Below, one piece after another: positions 10,401 to 18,986 of a stretch of 64,000 bases of DNA. The notes under the pieces are model-generated. The model was not told where the DNA came from, made no database searches, and saw nothing but the letters and a program-made list of their open reading frames with translations. The stretch lies in contig JASBTD010000052.1 of the NCBI GenBank assembly GCA_030148605.1, positions 1-64,000 of the forward strand, given 5' to 3'. Positions within the stretch are counted from its first letter, which is position 1. Each line of letters begins with the position of its first letter. Position numbers and translations under genes: made by a program. Origin of the DNA: Erythrobacter sp. GTDB lineage: Bacteria; Pseudomonadota; Alphaproteobacteria; Sphingomonadales; Sphingomonadaceae.

Positions 10401-11689
10401 CGCGAAATCTGGTCGACCCCGGTATCGATCTGCCCGACAGCAAGGTCGAGCGGAATGGCAAGGGTTTCGCCGTCGTATCGCCCAGTCCCCCGCTGACGCA
10501 GATTGGTGGCAACAATCTCGCCGATTGAGAGTTCGGATGCGGTCAGCTGATGCGCCAGCCGCAAATCGCGAAATTCGCCGTCCAGCTCAGCTCGCAAGGA
10601 CGCATCCCGCAGCTGAACCGCGCTGCCAAACACGTTCGGATCTCTCAACTGGGCAGTAAGTGCAAATTCCTCGAAGCGATTGTCAGCCAGGTCCAGGCCA
10701 CCTTCGCCGCGCATTCTCAGCCCTGCACCCAACAACTGCAACGAGCCATCAAGCCGGCTGTCTTCAAGACCAGTGGCCAGGATCACCCCCGTGCGCGGGC
10801 CCAACGCGCGTCCAATCAGAGTATCCTGCCCTTCGCCCGCGTAAAGCTCGCCCAGTAGGCCGTATTGCCCCGACTCATTCGTCAATCTGAATGCTGCGAA
10901 ACGTTCGTCGCCACGCTTTATCAGGGCATGGCCGAGCCATGAAGACCACGTCCCGTCCCCGATGACCCGTGCTGAATATCCCTGCTCGCTACCTAACAGC
11001 CCGGCAATGACGCCGCCTGCCGGTGCCTGATAGTCGAGATCGAGGTCAAACCGCTCTCCATCCGGTTCGGCCAGCAATGCCAAATCGATCCGGTCCTGAC
11101 CGCCGATCTGCCCCTCGACCACAACCTCTGCAAATCTGTCGCGGATATCGGCGCTGGCAATCAGATTGACGATCTCTTCACGGTCCGTCGCGACGCCTTC
11201 AGCAATGGTCAGGTCAGATATTTCGAACCGATCGATGCGGATGTCGAAGTCTGGCAGGATTGGCGCGTCCGGGTCGCCCGGCAATAGCTCGGGTAGTCGC
11301 AGCAGCTCGCCGCGCCTTGCCACAAGCTTTCTTACATCAAGCCCGCGTGTCAGCCAGCCGAGCGGGCGCCAGTCCAACTCGACTTCAGGAATAGTCAGGA
11401 AAACACCTTTGGGATCAGACAGGCGCACATCCTGCAGTGTGGCCTGCTGGTAGACATCCCCGCGGATCCGGCCGACTTCGATCTTCAGGCCTGAGGCCGG
11501 CGCATAGGAAGCAATCTGATCAGCAATGAACCGCTTGCCAAATGGCGAATTGAGCGCAGCAAAGGCGATGAATCCTGAGGCAACTATCGATGCCAGAAAC
11601 CAGCCGAACCGCTTGGTCCAGCGCCTGCGCCGACTTTCCAGCAGCTCTTCGCTCTCTTCAGGCGGATCGAATTCGGATTCCTCCGCCAT
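7496..11689 (-). CDS. tamB: TamB, inner-membrane/periplasmic bridge of the translocation and assembly module
   Basis: A 1397-residue protein with a charged N-terminus and one membrane anchor (about residues 28-48). A very long repetitive beta-strand region follows and ends in the conserved TamB (DUF490) C-terminal domain. TamB spans the periplasm and works with the outer-membrane protein TamA in insertion of some beta-barrel proteins and in lipid transport between membranes. Length is typical. Its start shares one base with the stop of the upstream tamA, so the pair is one operon. Confidence 0.93.
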   Translation of the reverse strand: MAEESEFDPPEESEELLESRRRRWTKRFGWFLASIVASGFIAFAALNSPFGKRFIADQIASYAPASGLKIEVGRIRGDVYQQATLQDVRLSDPKGVFLTIPEVELDWRPLGWLTRGLDVRKLVARRGELLRLPELLPGDPDAPILPDFDIRIDRFEISDLTIAEGVATDREEIVNLIASADIRDRFAEVVVEGQIGGQDRIDLALLAEPDGERFDLDLDYQAPAGGVIAGLLGSEQGYSARVIGDGTWSSWLGHALIKRGDERFAAFRLTNESGQYGLLGELYAGEGQDTLIGRALGPRTGVILATGLEDSRLDGSLQLLGAGLRMRGEGGLDLADNRFEEFALTAQLRDPNVFGSAVQLRDASLRAELDGEFRDLRLAHQLTASELSIGEIVATNLRQRGTGRYDGETLAIPLDLAVGQIDTGVDQISRELIGGKLSGELRYESGLLRIQPLRADFARVGARLALRFDPARSALQVSGPVNARGIDIAGIGTARTDADIEFALVGSTPWTFRSRLDGSVSNLVNSTVRSIAGETLNFEGTMSSSAGAPLRFDNVVVNSPVIDASGQARLESEGFVLDAEGTHTRYGEFAVDLRSAGEGVVANVGLEAPFPAADIRDVQLAIAAAGEGYRIESEGQSMLGQFVGAFDLRLPESEPAQLAIDRLRVWETSITGGVTLEDGGARGALSLTGGGLDGSMQFVPSQDGQRFAADISASNAAFGGESAISVGEAEVKASGLFGEHATNLEAEISGRAIRYGTLSLGRVAARADITNGTGNLAASVVGRQGGRFNLQLDSNFAPQRIDAIARGSYSGTSISMPRRAVLERSDAGQWQLKRTGIILGNGSAVLSGEFGDAGYAMDAKLADVPLALADLIRGELGLGGSVSGTAEYSARQGAPPTGKARIKISGLTRSGLLVASQPLDVALMSDLGTDRLTTQAVFEQGSSRIGWLDATIAGLPAAGSLYDRITTGSLDASMRYSGASEALWRLAALDAFDLSGPVRITATARGSLADPQVRGDLASSDLRVRSVLSGTDIDEVSVRGDFRGSQLNLRRFSGRAAGGGSVTGSGTIDLANIGPGRGPQLDIRAAANRARLVDARGLRATVTGPLRIVSSGVGGTIAGRLEVDGASWQLGTADEDVALPDITTREINLPSELERSTTRTSPWRYLIDARARNRIDVDGLGLDSEWRGDIIIRGTTSDPRIGGEVNVIRGSYSFASTRFDMTRGRITFDENVPIDPRLDILAETRRNGISVEVTVRGNALSPEIAFTSDPALPEEEILARLLFGGPITELSATDALQLSAAVASLRGGGGMDPINQLRSQIGLDRLRIVGADPVLGRETGVALGENIGRRFYVELITDGREYSATELEFRITSWLSLLASVSTVGRESILVEARRDY

Positions 11690-13809
11690 CAGAACGCCTG
11701 CCCAAGCGAAACATAAACAGCAACCGGGCTATCGAACATGGGGTTGCGATTGAGCGGGACGCCAACGTCAACCCGGATCGGTCCGAAACCGGTCTTGTAA
11801 CGGACCCCCAGCCCGGCTCCGTACTGGACGAAGCGGAAGTCAGGCGTGTTCTCGATCGACACAGTGCCGAGGTCAAAGAACGGCACAAGTTGCAAGGCTC
11901 CGTCGAAGAAGCCGGTATCAATGCGTGCCTCCGCGCTCATCTCTACCAGCGACACCCCGCCTGTCGGCTCACCAAAGTCATTGCGCGGACCAACCGCCTG
12001 GTAGCCATAGCCACGCACTGACGAGCCGCCACCGGCGTAGAGGCGCCGCGACGGCGCGACACGGAAGGGCTCTGTCCCCTGGATCGTTGCTCCTTTTGCT
12101 CTTGCGGCGAGAGTAATGCCCTCGCTGACAGGCAGATAGACACTGCCGTCGAGCTGCAGCCGGACATAATATTCATCCTGGCCGAAGGCGCGTGACACTT
12201 CGGGAGCGACGGACAGGCCCAACCGAATGCCCCTGGTCGGATCAAGCAAGGAATCGCTGGTATCCAAACCCACCCGGCCGAACAGGGAGCCAACCAAATA
12301 TTCCTGCCTTGGCCGGGGAATGCCGCCGATCACGCGGTTGCGTTCATCGCTGAACAAAAGCTCGGCACCTACCTGCCAATTGAACTCTTTCTGGAAAAGG
12401 ATGTTCGAATTGCGTTGGAAAGAGGCAAGCATCCCGATCGTGCGTGCTTCCACGGCTTCAGTAGTGATATCGCTGGCATAGGCATCGAATGAGAGCAGTT
12501 GATCACGAGCGCGGAAGTTGTTCTTGCGCAGCCCAATCCCGAACAGCAATTCGCGCGTACCCAGCACGCCGCGAATTCGCAATGCGCCTTCCGATGGAAA
12601 CAGATTGCGGTGTTCCCAGCTCGCTTGCAGCTTGGCCCCATCTTCGGTCCCATAACCGATTGCCCCAGCGATCGTTCGCACGCGGCCTTTCTCGATCTCG
12701 ACATCCATCGCCACTTCACCCGGCTGATCATCAGCCGGTTCACTCACAGGACGAGGTGTGATGTTGACGGAAGAAACCAGTCCGGTGCTGAGCAGCGCGC
12801 GCCGCAAATCCAGTTCCAGACTGCGCTGATAGACATCGCCTTGTTCAAATCTCGCGATCCGCGAGATGTGTTTGGCTGAGAGAAACTCAGGCATGTTGCT
12901 GGTGATCTCGCCAAACGCGAATTTGCCACCCGGCTCGACCGGCATGGTCAAGTCGCCCTCGCTGCGATCGTGATCGATCAATAGCTCAGGGTCCTGAATC
13001 GCGGAAAACGGATATCCTGTTTCGCCCAATTCGATTGCCAGCGCTTCGCGTTGCTGGACAATGCGATCGGTCAGCAGTGGATCACCTGACTTAATCGCGA
13101 ACCGTTCCCTTAGCGCTGGGTAGTCCGGCGCCGAATTAAGCTGGCCGAGTTCGATTGCGCCGAATTGGTAACGAACACCCGGCAGTGCTGCGAAGCGAAC
13201 CACCGGCGCATCAGCATCGGGCGCCGAACCGTCAGCTGCGTCGTCAAACTGTCGCCACACGCGCGCATCGTAATACCCGTAGGCACGCAGCAGATTTTCC
13301 AGAAGCTCGCGATCTGCGCGGATATGCGCCGCGCGGAGCGCAATGTTGCCCTGCGTTTCATTGATCCGCACCGCTGCACGCAAAGCCTTGAACCGATCAA
13401 TAAAGTCGTCATTGCCCAGCCGCTTGGCCAATTCTACTGGAAAGGCCAGCTCCAGCTTTGAATCAATCCGGACCGTGTCGAACTGCGGTGTGGGCGGAAG
13501 CGGTAGCTCTTCGACAGCGGCGAACGGATCGGGCTCGATCGGAGCGTCTGGCTGCAGCATTGACTCGTCAATGATCAAGGGCGGCAGTTCAAGCGCTTCT
13601 TCGCCAAAGGGCGGATCAGTCTGAACTTCTGCCTCAATCCCGGAAGACACTGAATCCCCGTCGACTGCCCAGCTTTCCGGCGTTGCAACCGCGCTGTCAG
13701 GAATCAGTTCTTCAAGTTGCGGCGGCGCGTCCTCGCTCTGCGCCAGAACCGGGCGCGAGAGTACCAACAAGGATATTGCGGCAGCGTGGGAGAATTGGCG
13801 AGGGTACAT
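11689..13809 (-). CDS. tamA: TamA, BamA/Omp85-family outer-membrane assembly protein
   Basis: A 706-residue Omp85-family protein. It has a signal peptide (residues about 1-23), then a low-complexity acidic/proline stretch to about residue 110. POTRA domains occupy about residues 125-330, and a C-terminal 16-strand barrel contains the GGSSSVRGYGYQ motif of the lid/strand-6 region. TamA is the outer-membrane half of the Tam complex. It is slightly longer than average because of the N-terminal linker. It is transcribed ahead of tamB. Confidence 0.92.
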   Translation of the reverse strand: MYPRQFSHAAAISLLVLSRPVLAQSEDAPPQLEELIPDSAVATPESWAVDGDSVSSGIEAEVQTDPPFGEEALELPPLIIDESMLQPDAPIEPDPFAAVEELPLPPTPQFDTVRIDSKLELAFPVELAKRLGNDDFIDRFKALRAAVRINETQGNIALRAAHIRADRELLENLLRAYGYYDARVWRQFDDAADGSAPDADAPVVRFAALPGVRYQFGAIELGQLNSAPDYPALRERFAIKSGDPLLTDRIVQQREALAIELGETGYPFSAIQDPELLIDHDRSEGDLTMPVEPGGKFAFGEITSNMPEFLSAKHISRIARFEQGDVYQRSLELDLRRALLSTGLVSSVNITPRPVSEPADDQPGEVAMDVEIEKGRVRTIAGAIGYGTEDGAKLQASWEHRNLFPSEGALRIRGVLGTRELLFGIGLRKNNFRARDQLLSFDAYASDITTEAVEARTIGMLASFQRNSNILFQKEFNWQVGAELLFSDERNRVIGGIPRPRQEYLVGSLFGRVGLDTSDSLLDPTRGIRLGLSVAPEVSRAFGQDEYYVRLQLDGSVYLPVSEGITLAARAKGATIQGTEPFRVAPSRRLYAGGGSSVRGYGYQAVGPRNDFGEPTGGVSLVEMSAEARIDTGFFDGALQLVPFFDLGTVSIENTPDFRFVQYGAGLGVRYKTGFGPIRVDVGVPLNRNPMFDSPVAVYVSLGQAF

Positions 13810-13838
13810 TTCGCGTGGTGTGTCTAGATAGCTTTGAC

Positions 13839-13856
13839 TGTTTGCTTAATCAAACA
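13839..13856. promoter_or_regulatory. Inverted repeat upstream of tamA
   Basis: TGTTTG and CAAACA flank CTTAAT, giving a perfect 6-bp palindrome 30 bases before the tamA start. It could be an operator or part of the promoter; no known box was recognised. Confidence 0.3.
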
Positions 13857-14013
13857 ACCATCGCTGCGCTCAATGGGTCCCGCAGCCTGCCTCGCCCGTC
13901 GACCGTTTCAGACGTTTGTGAGGCCGCTTTGTGAACTCGCACTCATATTTGAACCCTCTCGCCGCCTGCGGAGCTTCCGATAGAGCCTGCGAAAATTTCG
14001 AGCCAGAAAATGC

Positions 14014-15102
14014 TCAACCCGAAAGCATGCTTGCGACGAAGATGGATACCGCGAAGCTGACGATTGTTGCGCTAGCGACCGGCATCACAGATCGCCAGCC
14101 AAGCGTTTTCAACGCATCCATTCGCGATCGCAGCGCTGTGGCAGTCACCGCGAGCAACAGCAGCGCCTTCGAGAAAGTAAGCGCCGTTTCGCCAAGCTGG
14201 GCGGGCAAGGTGAATGCGCTGTTGATTGTCACGAACAGCAAGAAACCCAATATGAACCAGGGCAATGCCAACCGCCGCCAAGGCGCTTGCTTTGACCCGC
14301 CGCGCCCGGCGCCGCCAATCCAAAGCGTGACCAGCAGCACGGCAGGAGCAAGCAATGTCACACGGGCCAGTTTCACGATTGTCGCCTCTGCCCCTGCCAC
14401 ATCCGAATAGGAGTAGCCGCCCCCGATCGCTTGGGCCACATCATGCACTGAAGCGCCAATCAGGAAGCCGGCAGCGCGATCATCGAGCCCGATCTGCGCA
14501 GCGATGACCGGGTAAGCCGTCATCGCAAATGCACTCGCCAAGGCTACTGCCACTAGGTTCATTGCAAACTGCGCCTGTGGCAGCCGTTCTCGCCCGATTA
14601 CCGCATAGAGCGCCAGCGAGGCGCTGGCACCGCAGATAGCCGTAGCCCCGCCGGCCAGGATACCTGCATAACGTGACTGGCCCCAGATGCGTGCGCTCAG
14701 GAGACCGGCGGCAAAGGTCGTGAACATGATGCCAAGCAAGAGCGCGAATGACACTGCACCGACATCGGCAATCTGTGCAAAGGTGACCTGGAATCCAAGC
14801 AGAACGATACCGATCCGCAATCCGTCCCGGGCAACAAGATCAAGCCCCGGATGGGTGTTTTCTTCGTTCGCTGTGAAGCTAAGTGCGAGCCCGAGCAGCA
14901 GGCCCATCAGGATCATCGGCATGCCGTAGTGGTCGCTCAACCACGCGGCAGCCAGGCTTGTCACTCCGGCCAGTATGAGCCCGGGTAGAAAACGCCGAGG
15001 GCGCTGCGGCTCGGCAGAAGTCGCCTGCTCTGACAAGGCCAGCTCGCCATAGAGATCGCCGGCGTAGAACTTTCTTTCGTCCTGAGAGTTATCCGACGTC
15101 AA
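14014..15102 (-). CDS. UPF0324 (YeiH-type) putative sulfite/sulfate exporter
   Basis: A 362-residue polytopic membrane protein of the YeiH/UPF0324 family with about ten hydrophobic segments. It carries the family stretches AGGATAICGASA and GASVHDVAQAIGGG. Members are annotated as putative sulfate exporters, and relatives in sulfonate-degrading bacteria are thought to expel sulfite or sulfate released from C-S bond cleavage. The start is TTG, chosen because a strong GGGAGGTGA ribosome site lies 5 bases before it. It follows the MFS gene by 14 bases on the same strand. Its presence beside a desulfonating monooxygenase supports the export of sulfite. Confidence 0.82.
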   Translation of the reverse strand: MTSDNSQDERKFYAGDLYGELALSEQATSAEPQRPRRFLPGLILAGVTSLAAAWLSDHYGMPMILMGLLLGLALSFTANEENTHPGLDLVARDGLRIGIVLLGFQVTFAQIADVGAVSFALLLGIMFTTFAAGLLSARIWGQSRYAGILAGGATAICGASASLALYAVIGRERLPQAQFAMNLVAVALASAFAMTAYPVIAAQIGLDDRAAGFLIGASVHDVAQAIGGGYSYSDVAGAEATIVKLARVTLLAPAVLLVTLWIGGAGRGGSKQAPWRRLALPWFILGFLLFVTINSAFTLPAQLGETALTFSKALLLLAVTATALRSRMDALKTLGWRSVMPVASATIVSFAVSIFVASMLSG

Positions 15103-15116
15103 ACTTCACCTCCCGC

Positions 15117-16355
15117 TCAGGCGGTTTCGACCCGGCGAATCTGCGGGATAAGAAGCTGTAGCCAGGCGAGCGCGAGAAGGTAGGACGACGCAGCGAAGAT
15201 GAACAACGGTATAAAGCCGAACCCGGCGTCAAGCACCCGTCCCGCAATCAGGCTGATCGCGACTCCACCCATATTGCCCATGAACGCTCCGAACGCGGTA
15301 ACCCGGCCCACCTTGGCATTGGGCACCACGTCCGTGATTATGGCAAAAATCGAAAGCGAAAAACCCTGATGCCCTGCCATCACAATGCCCATCATCACAG
15401 CGACCGGCCAGAATGAATCGAGCCCCATCACCAGCGGCAGCGGCGCGACCACCAGAGCCGAGATCAGCATCACGCCTTTGCGAACCCGGTTGACCGACCA
15501 GCCAAGTTCTAACAGCCGCGTCGAAAGCCACCCGGCGAAAAACGCGCCAAGTCCAGACCCGGCAAAGGCTATTGCCAGCGGAATTGCGAGTTCAAGTGTC
15601 GAGAGACCGAACTCCTTGCGGTAATAATCCGCCAGCCAGAAATTGATGAACCACCAGGTCATGTCCGACAGCGCCTTGGCAATCACGATGCCCCAGGTCT
15701 GGCGATTGGTAAGGATATTGCTGTATGAATCGCTGTCCTCAATCAGGGCAACACCCTCGGGCTCGGCATCGGCTTCGCGCAATTGGGACAAGCCGCGGGC
15801 GAGCCACATCCATGCCGCGAGCGATATAAATCCGCCAATCCCACCCACGACCAGCGCTCCGCGCCATCCGACCGCCAAGGCCAATGCCGGGATGACGAAG
15901 GGCATGGCAATAGTGCCGGCTCCGGCGAGCAAAGTTGCAAATCCGAAAGCGAGCGATCGGCGGTTCGGCTCGAACAGTGTAGCGACAGCCTTGATCGTGA
16001 GCGGCGTTTGGACCGCTTCCGTAACGCCCAGCCCGACCCGCGCGGCGACTACCTGCCATGTCGTGATGGCCCAGCCATGAGCCATGGCCGCAATGCTCCA
16101 GGCTGAAGCGCCAAGCTGCATCGAGCGATGCACACCAAGCCGGTCAACCAGCCAACCGGTGACCAGAAACGCGAAGGCCGCGGAGAACTGGGTAACGGCG
16201 GCCAGATCGCCAAAATCGCTGTCGGTCCAGCCAAAATCCGCCATCATGTCAGGCTTCAGGATGGCGATGATCGGCCGATCCATAGCGTTGAATACACCGG
16301 CTACGCAGAGCGTTGTGAATAGCGCCCAGCGAAGACGCGGTGTGATGACCTTCAT
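15117..16355 (-). CDS. MFS transporter, hexuronate/sugar-acid (ACS) type; candidate sulfoquinovose importer
   Basis: A 412-residue major facilitator with 12 predicted membrane helices. Near the first helix it has the NAMDRPIIAILKPDM segment, and then WLVDRLG in the first cytoplasmic loop, as in the anion:cation symporter group that imports hexuronates. The start at 16355 is preferred over an upstream in-frame one (16412) because GGGGGGGAG precedes it. In this locus it is a candidate importer for the anionic sugar sulfoquinovose or its glycerol glycoside; the substrate is inferred from neighbours. No ABC importer, which is used by the Agrobacterium pathway, is present. Confidence 0.85.
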   Translation of the reverse strand: MKVITPRLRWALFTTLCVAGVFNAMDRPIIAILKPDMMADFGWTDSDFGDLAAVTQFSAAFAFLVTGWLVDRLGVHRSMQLGASAWSIAAMAHGWAITTWQVVAARVGLGVTEAVQTPLTIKAVATLFEPNRRSLAFGFATLLAGAGTIAMPFVIPALALAVGWRGALVVGGIGGFISLAAWMWLARGLSQLREADAEPEGVALIEDSDSYSNILTNRQTWGIVIAKALSDMTWWFINFWLADYYRKEFGLSTLELAIPLAIAFAGSGLGAFFAGWLSTRLLELGWSVNRVRKGVMLISALVVAPLPLVMGLDSFWPVAVMMGIVMAGHQGFSLSIFAIITDVVPNAKVGRVTAFGAFMGNMGGVAISLIAGRVLDAGFGFIPLFIFAASSYLLALAWLQLLIPQIRRVETA

Positions 16356-16468
16356 GTCGTGAGCTCCCCCCCGCTGAAACGGATGCTTACTCCGGATACG
16401 AACGCAGGCCAAACAGTGGCTTACTGAATGGCCTGCGCTCTATTGCGACCCTCGTCAAAGCGGTGAGC

Positions 16469-18808
16469 TCAGTTACGAATCCTGAAGCTCACTCCGACAT
16501 AGCGGTCTGCATCGCGCGGTATCTGCAAGCGCTGGCCATTACCAACGTTGAGCAAGGCATAGCTCTCGTCGGTGATGTTGCGAATGTGGAAGGTCACACG
16601 ATAGCGATCGTCGCTGTCCGAGACGCCCAGAGACGCGTTCCAGATGCCATAGGCATCAATCGGCCCACCTTCGCCAAGATCCGAGAATTGCGAGCTGACA
16701 TGGCGGAAGTCGGTATCGGCATATAGCCTGAACCCGCCAAGATCGGTCTCGTAATTCGCGCCCAGAGTGTAGACGAATTCAGGTGCCAGCGGCAGCTTGG
16801 TCCCGTCGCGGGCATCGGGCGCATTCGTCAACGGATTGGGGTTGAATTCCTTGACCTTGGCATCGGCATAGGCACCGCTTGCGCGAAGGGTCAGCCCGTC
16901 AACCGGCACAGCCAGCAAATCAACTTCGAAGCCTTCGCTCTTCACTGTGCCTGCGTTGGTAAGGTTGGTGATCGTAGTGCCGTTCAGCAAAACGAAGTTG
17001 TTCGCTTGAAAGCCGTCATATTCAACTGTGAAGGCAGAGACGTTGAACTGGATACGGTTGTCGGCAAATTGCGATTTCAAACCGATCTCAAAAGCATCGG
17101 AAGTCTCTTCGTCAATCGGAACCGCATTGTTGGGAGCCGTGTGGTTGAAGAAGACGTTGAAGGCCGGGCCTTTGTACCCGCGCGTGTAAGAGCCATAGAG
17201 CATTACATCATCGCTTGGGGTGAATTGCAGCACCGCCTTGCCGGAGAGATTTCCGTTATCGCTCTTGCCGGTTGAAGTATTGGTTCCGTTGCCGCCGTTG
17301 GCGATCAGCCCGCCGGCCGGATTTCCGGACACGCCGGGGCCCGTCGCGGGTGTACCGTCGGTCGCGTTGATGCCCGGCGCACGAATGTGAACGAAGTCGA
17401 GATCGTCCCAAGTGTAGCGCAAGCCGCCGGTAAGCGCGAACATGTCATTGAAGCGATAGGTCGCTTGCCCGAAGATCGCGTAGTTGCGCGAATTCACGTC
17501 GCTGTCCGATGTCGCAGTCGGGAACAGGGTGTTGACAGTATCGGCCAGGTTGCATGGTTGCCCGCCCGTCAAAGGATCGACCGGGAGTGTGGAGGTTTCA
17601 CAGGTGATATCCTCACGCGTGAATTGCTGCTGGTTGTCCGAACGCCAGTAGAACGCACCGACCTGGTAGAAGAACGGCTTGCTTTGGTCTGAGGCGAGGC
17701 GTGCTTCGACGGAGAATTGCTCTGTCTTGACCACACCAAGATCGTGCAATTCGAAGCTGCCGACCAGCGCGCGCGGCAGAAAGTCGCCTTCGCGAATCTC
17801 GGTATTGCGCCAATTGCGATAGCCGGTGACCACGCTTAACGTGTGATCGCTGAAGACATCGAAATCGCCCGAGGCGGTAAGGCTCCACTGACGGTCCTTT
17901 GTCTCGGTGACCAGATTGTGGTTCACATAACGCTGGTCCAGACCCTGATCCACGCCGCCGGGAAGACCAAGCTCTGCGTCGAGCACATCGCCGCGACTGA
18001 CAGTGGTGATATCGGCGCAGCAATCGTCATCAGCACGGAAGTAGTCGGCGATAAAGCGCAGCCTTGCTGGACCATTGTCATAATCGATCAGGCCGCGCGC
18101 ACCATAGTGTTCATAGCCGTTTACGTCGTTTTCTTCGTCGCCGAAAATATTGGTGATATTGCCGTCATAGCTTCCGTAAAAACCGGTGAGCCGGCCCGAC
18201 AGATCTGCCGAGAGCGGGCCGGAAACCGAACCGCGCAAGCGATATTCGTCGCCTTCGAACCATTCAGCGCGGCCTGTTACTTCAAGTGTATCGGTGCCGC
18301 CCTTGGATACGATGTTCACAAGGCCTGCGGAGGCATTCTTGCCGAACAGCGTACCTTGCGGGCCGCGCAATACCTCGAGCCGCTCGGCATCGACCAGATC
18401 CATGAATGCCTGGCCCGAACGGCTCAGGACAATACCGTCGACGACGGTCGAAACGCTCGGCTCTGCAGCAATCGAGAATGTGATGGTGCCCACACCGCGC
18501 ATCACGATCGCGCTGTTGGCGCTGGTCGTCCCTTTGCGGAAGGTGACCGAGGGGACGAGCTGTGTCAGTCCTTCAAGGCTGGTGGTTCCGGTCTGCTCCA
18601 GCCGGTCTCCGGTCACAGCAGAGATGGCGATCGGCACATCCTGCACGTCTTCCGCCACCTTTTGCGCTGTCACGACAATGGTGGTGATCCCGCCTTGATC
18701 GTCCGCATCACCGGCTTCCTGAGCCAGCGCCGGAATGCCCGTCGCAAGTGCCAAGGCGCTCGCAGAGATGGTCAGGGCCCGCGCACAGGCGGTGTACTTA
18801 TACCTCAT
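16469..18808 (-). CDS. TonB-dependent outer-membrane receptor, candidate sulfoquinovoside uptake
   Basis: A 779-residue TonB receptor. The signal peptide ends at ALA near residue 32. A TonB box-like TIVVTAQK is followed by a plug domain (to about residue 160, containing RLEVLRGPQGTLFGKNA) and a barrel ending in an aromatic-poor but typical final strand (YVGVSFRIRN). The start at 18808 has AGGAGAAT just upstream; the open frame extends further back without a better start. It is divergent from the sulfoquinovosidase gene and heads the minus arm (receptor, MFS, exporter), so it probably brings sulfolipid headgroups across the outer membrane. Confidence 0.88.
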   Translation of the reverse strand: MRYKYTACARALTISASALALATGIPALAQEAGDADDQGGITTIVVTAQKVAEDVQDVPIAISAVTGDRLEQTGTTSLEGLTQLVPSVTFRKGTTSANSAIVMRGVGTITFSIAAEPSVSTVVDGIVLSRSGQAFMDLVDAERLEVLRGPQGTLFGKNASAGLVNIVSKGGTDTLEVTGRAEWFEGDEYRLRGSVSGPLSADLSGRLTGFYGSYDGNITNIFGDEENDVNGYEHYGARGLIDYDNGPARLRFIADYFRADDDCCADITTVSRGDVLDAELGLPGGVDQGLDQRYVNHNLVTETKDRQWSLTASGDFDVFSDHTLSVVTGYRNWRNTEIREGDFLPRALVGSFELHDLGVVKTEQFSVEARLASDQSKPFFYQVGAFYWRSDNQQQFTREDITCETSTLPVDPLTGGQPCNLADTVNTLFPTATSDSDVNSRNYAIFGQATYRFNDMFALTGGLRYTWDDLDFVHIRAPGINATDGTPATGPGVSGNPAGGLIANGGNGTNTSTGKSDNGNLSGKAVLQFTPSDDVMLYGSYTRGYKGPAFNVFFNHTAPNNAVPIDEETSDAFEIGLKSQFADNRIQFNVSAFTVEYDGFQANNFVLLNGTTITNLTNAGTVKSEGFEVDLLAVPVDGLTLRASGAYADAKVKEFNPNPLTNAPDARDGTKLPLAPEFVYTLGANYETDLGGFRLYADTDFRHVSSQFSDLGEGGPIDAYGIWNASLGVSDSDDRYRVTFHIRNITDESYALLNVGNGQRLQIPRDADRYVGVSFRIRN

Positions 18809-18986
18809 CACAATTCTCCTCTTCCCATTGACCGGACAGGCGGAGAATGGCTGATTTCTCTCCTTTCCTTGCCCGGATTCCCGCTTGATTTGCGCTCGCT
18901 TCGCCGATATGTCAAGCGGTGTCATATTGATCTGACGCTTGTGTGCTCCCAATGCCACAGGCAGGCGATTTGAGGGGAATTTCCGC
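18809..18986. promoter_or_regulatory. Divergent promoter region of the sulfoquinovose locus
   Basis: This 178-base spacer must hold the promoters for both arms. An imperfect operator candidate lies at 18907-18927, with ATATG and CATAT arms 11 bases apart. AAGCG/CGCTT arms overlap it. A LacI-family regulator encoded in the plus arm is the expected ligand. No confident -35/-10 boxes were identified. Confidence 0.4.

Noticed and set aside
16356-16412. Longer N-terminus for the MFS transporter
   Set aside because: The later ATG has a strong ribosome site and gives the family's normal start.
17843-18973. 376-residue plus-strand ORF over the TonB receptor
   Set aside because: Lies antisense to a receptor with clear motifs; its translation has no recognisable domains and arises from GC-rich codon bias.
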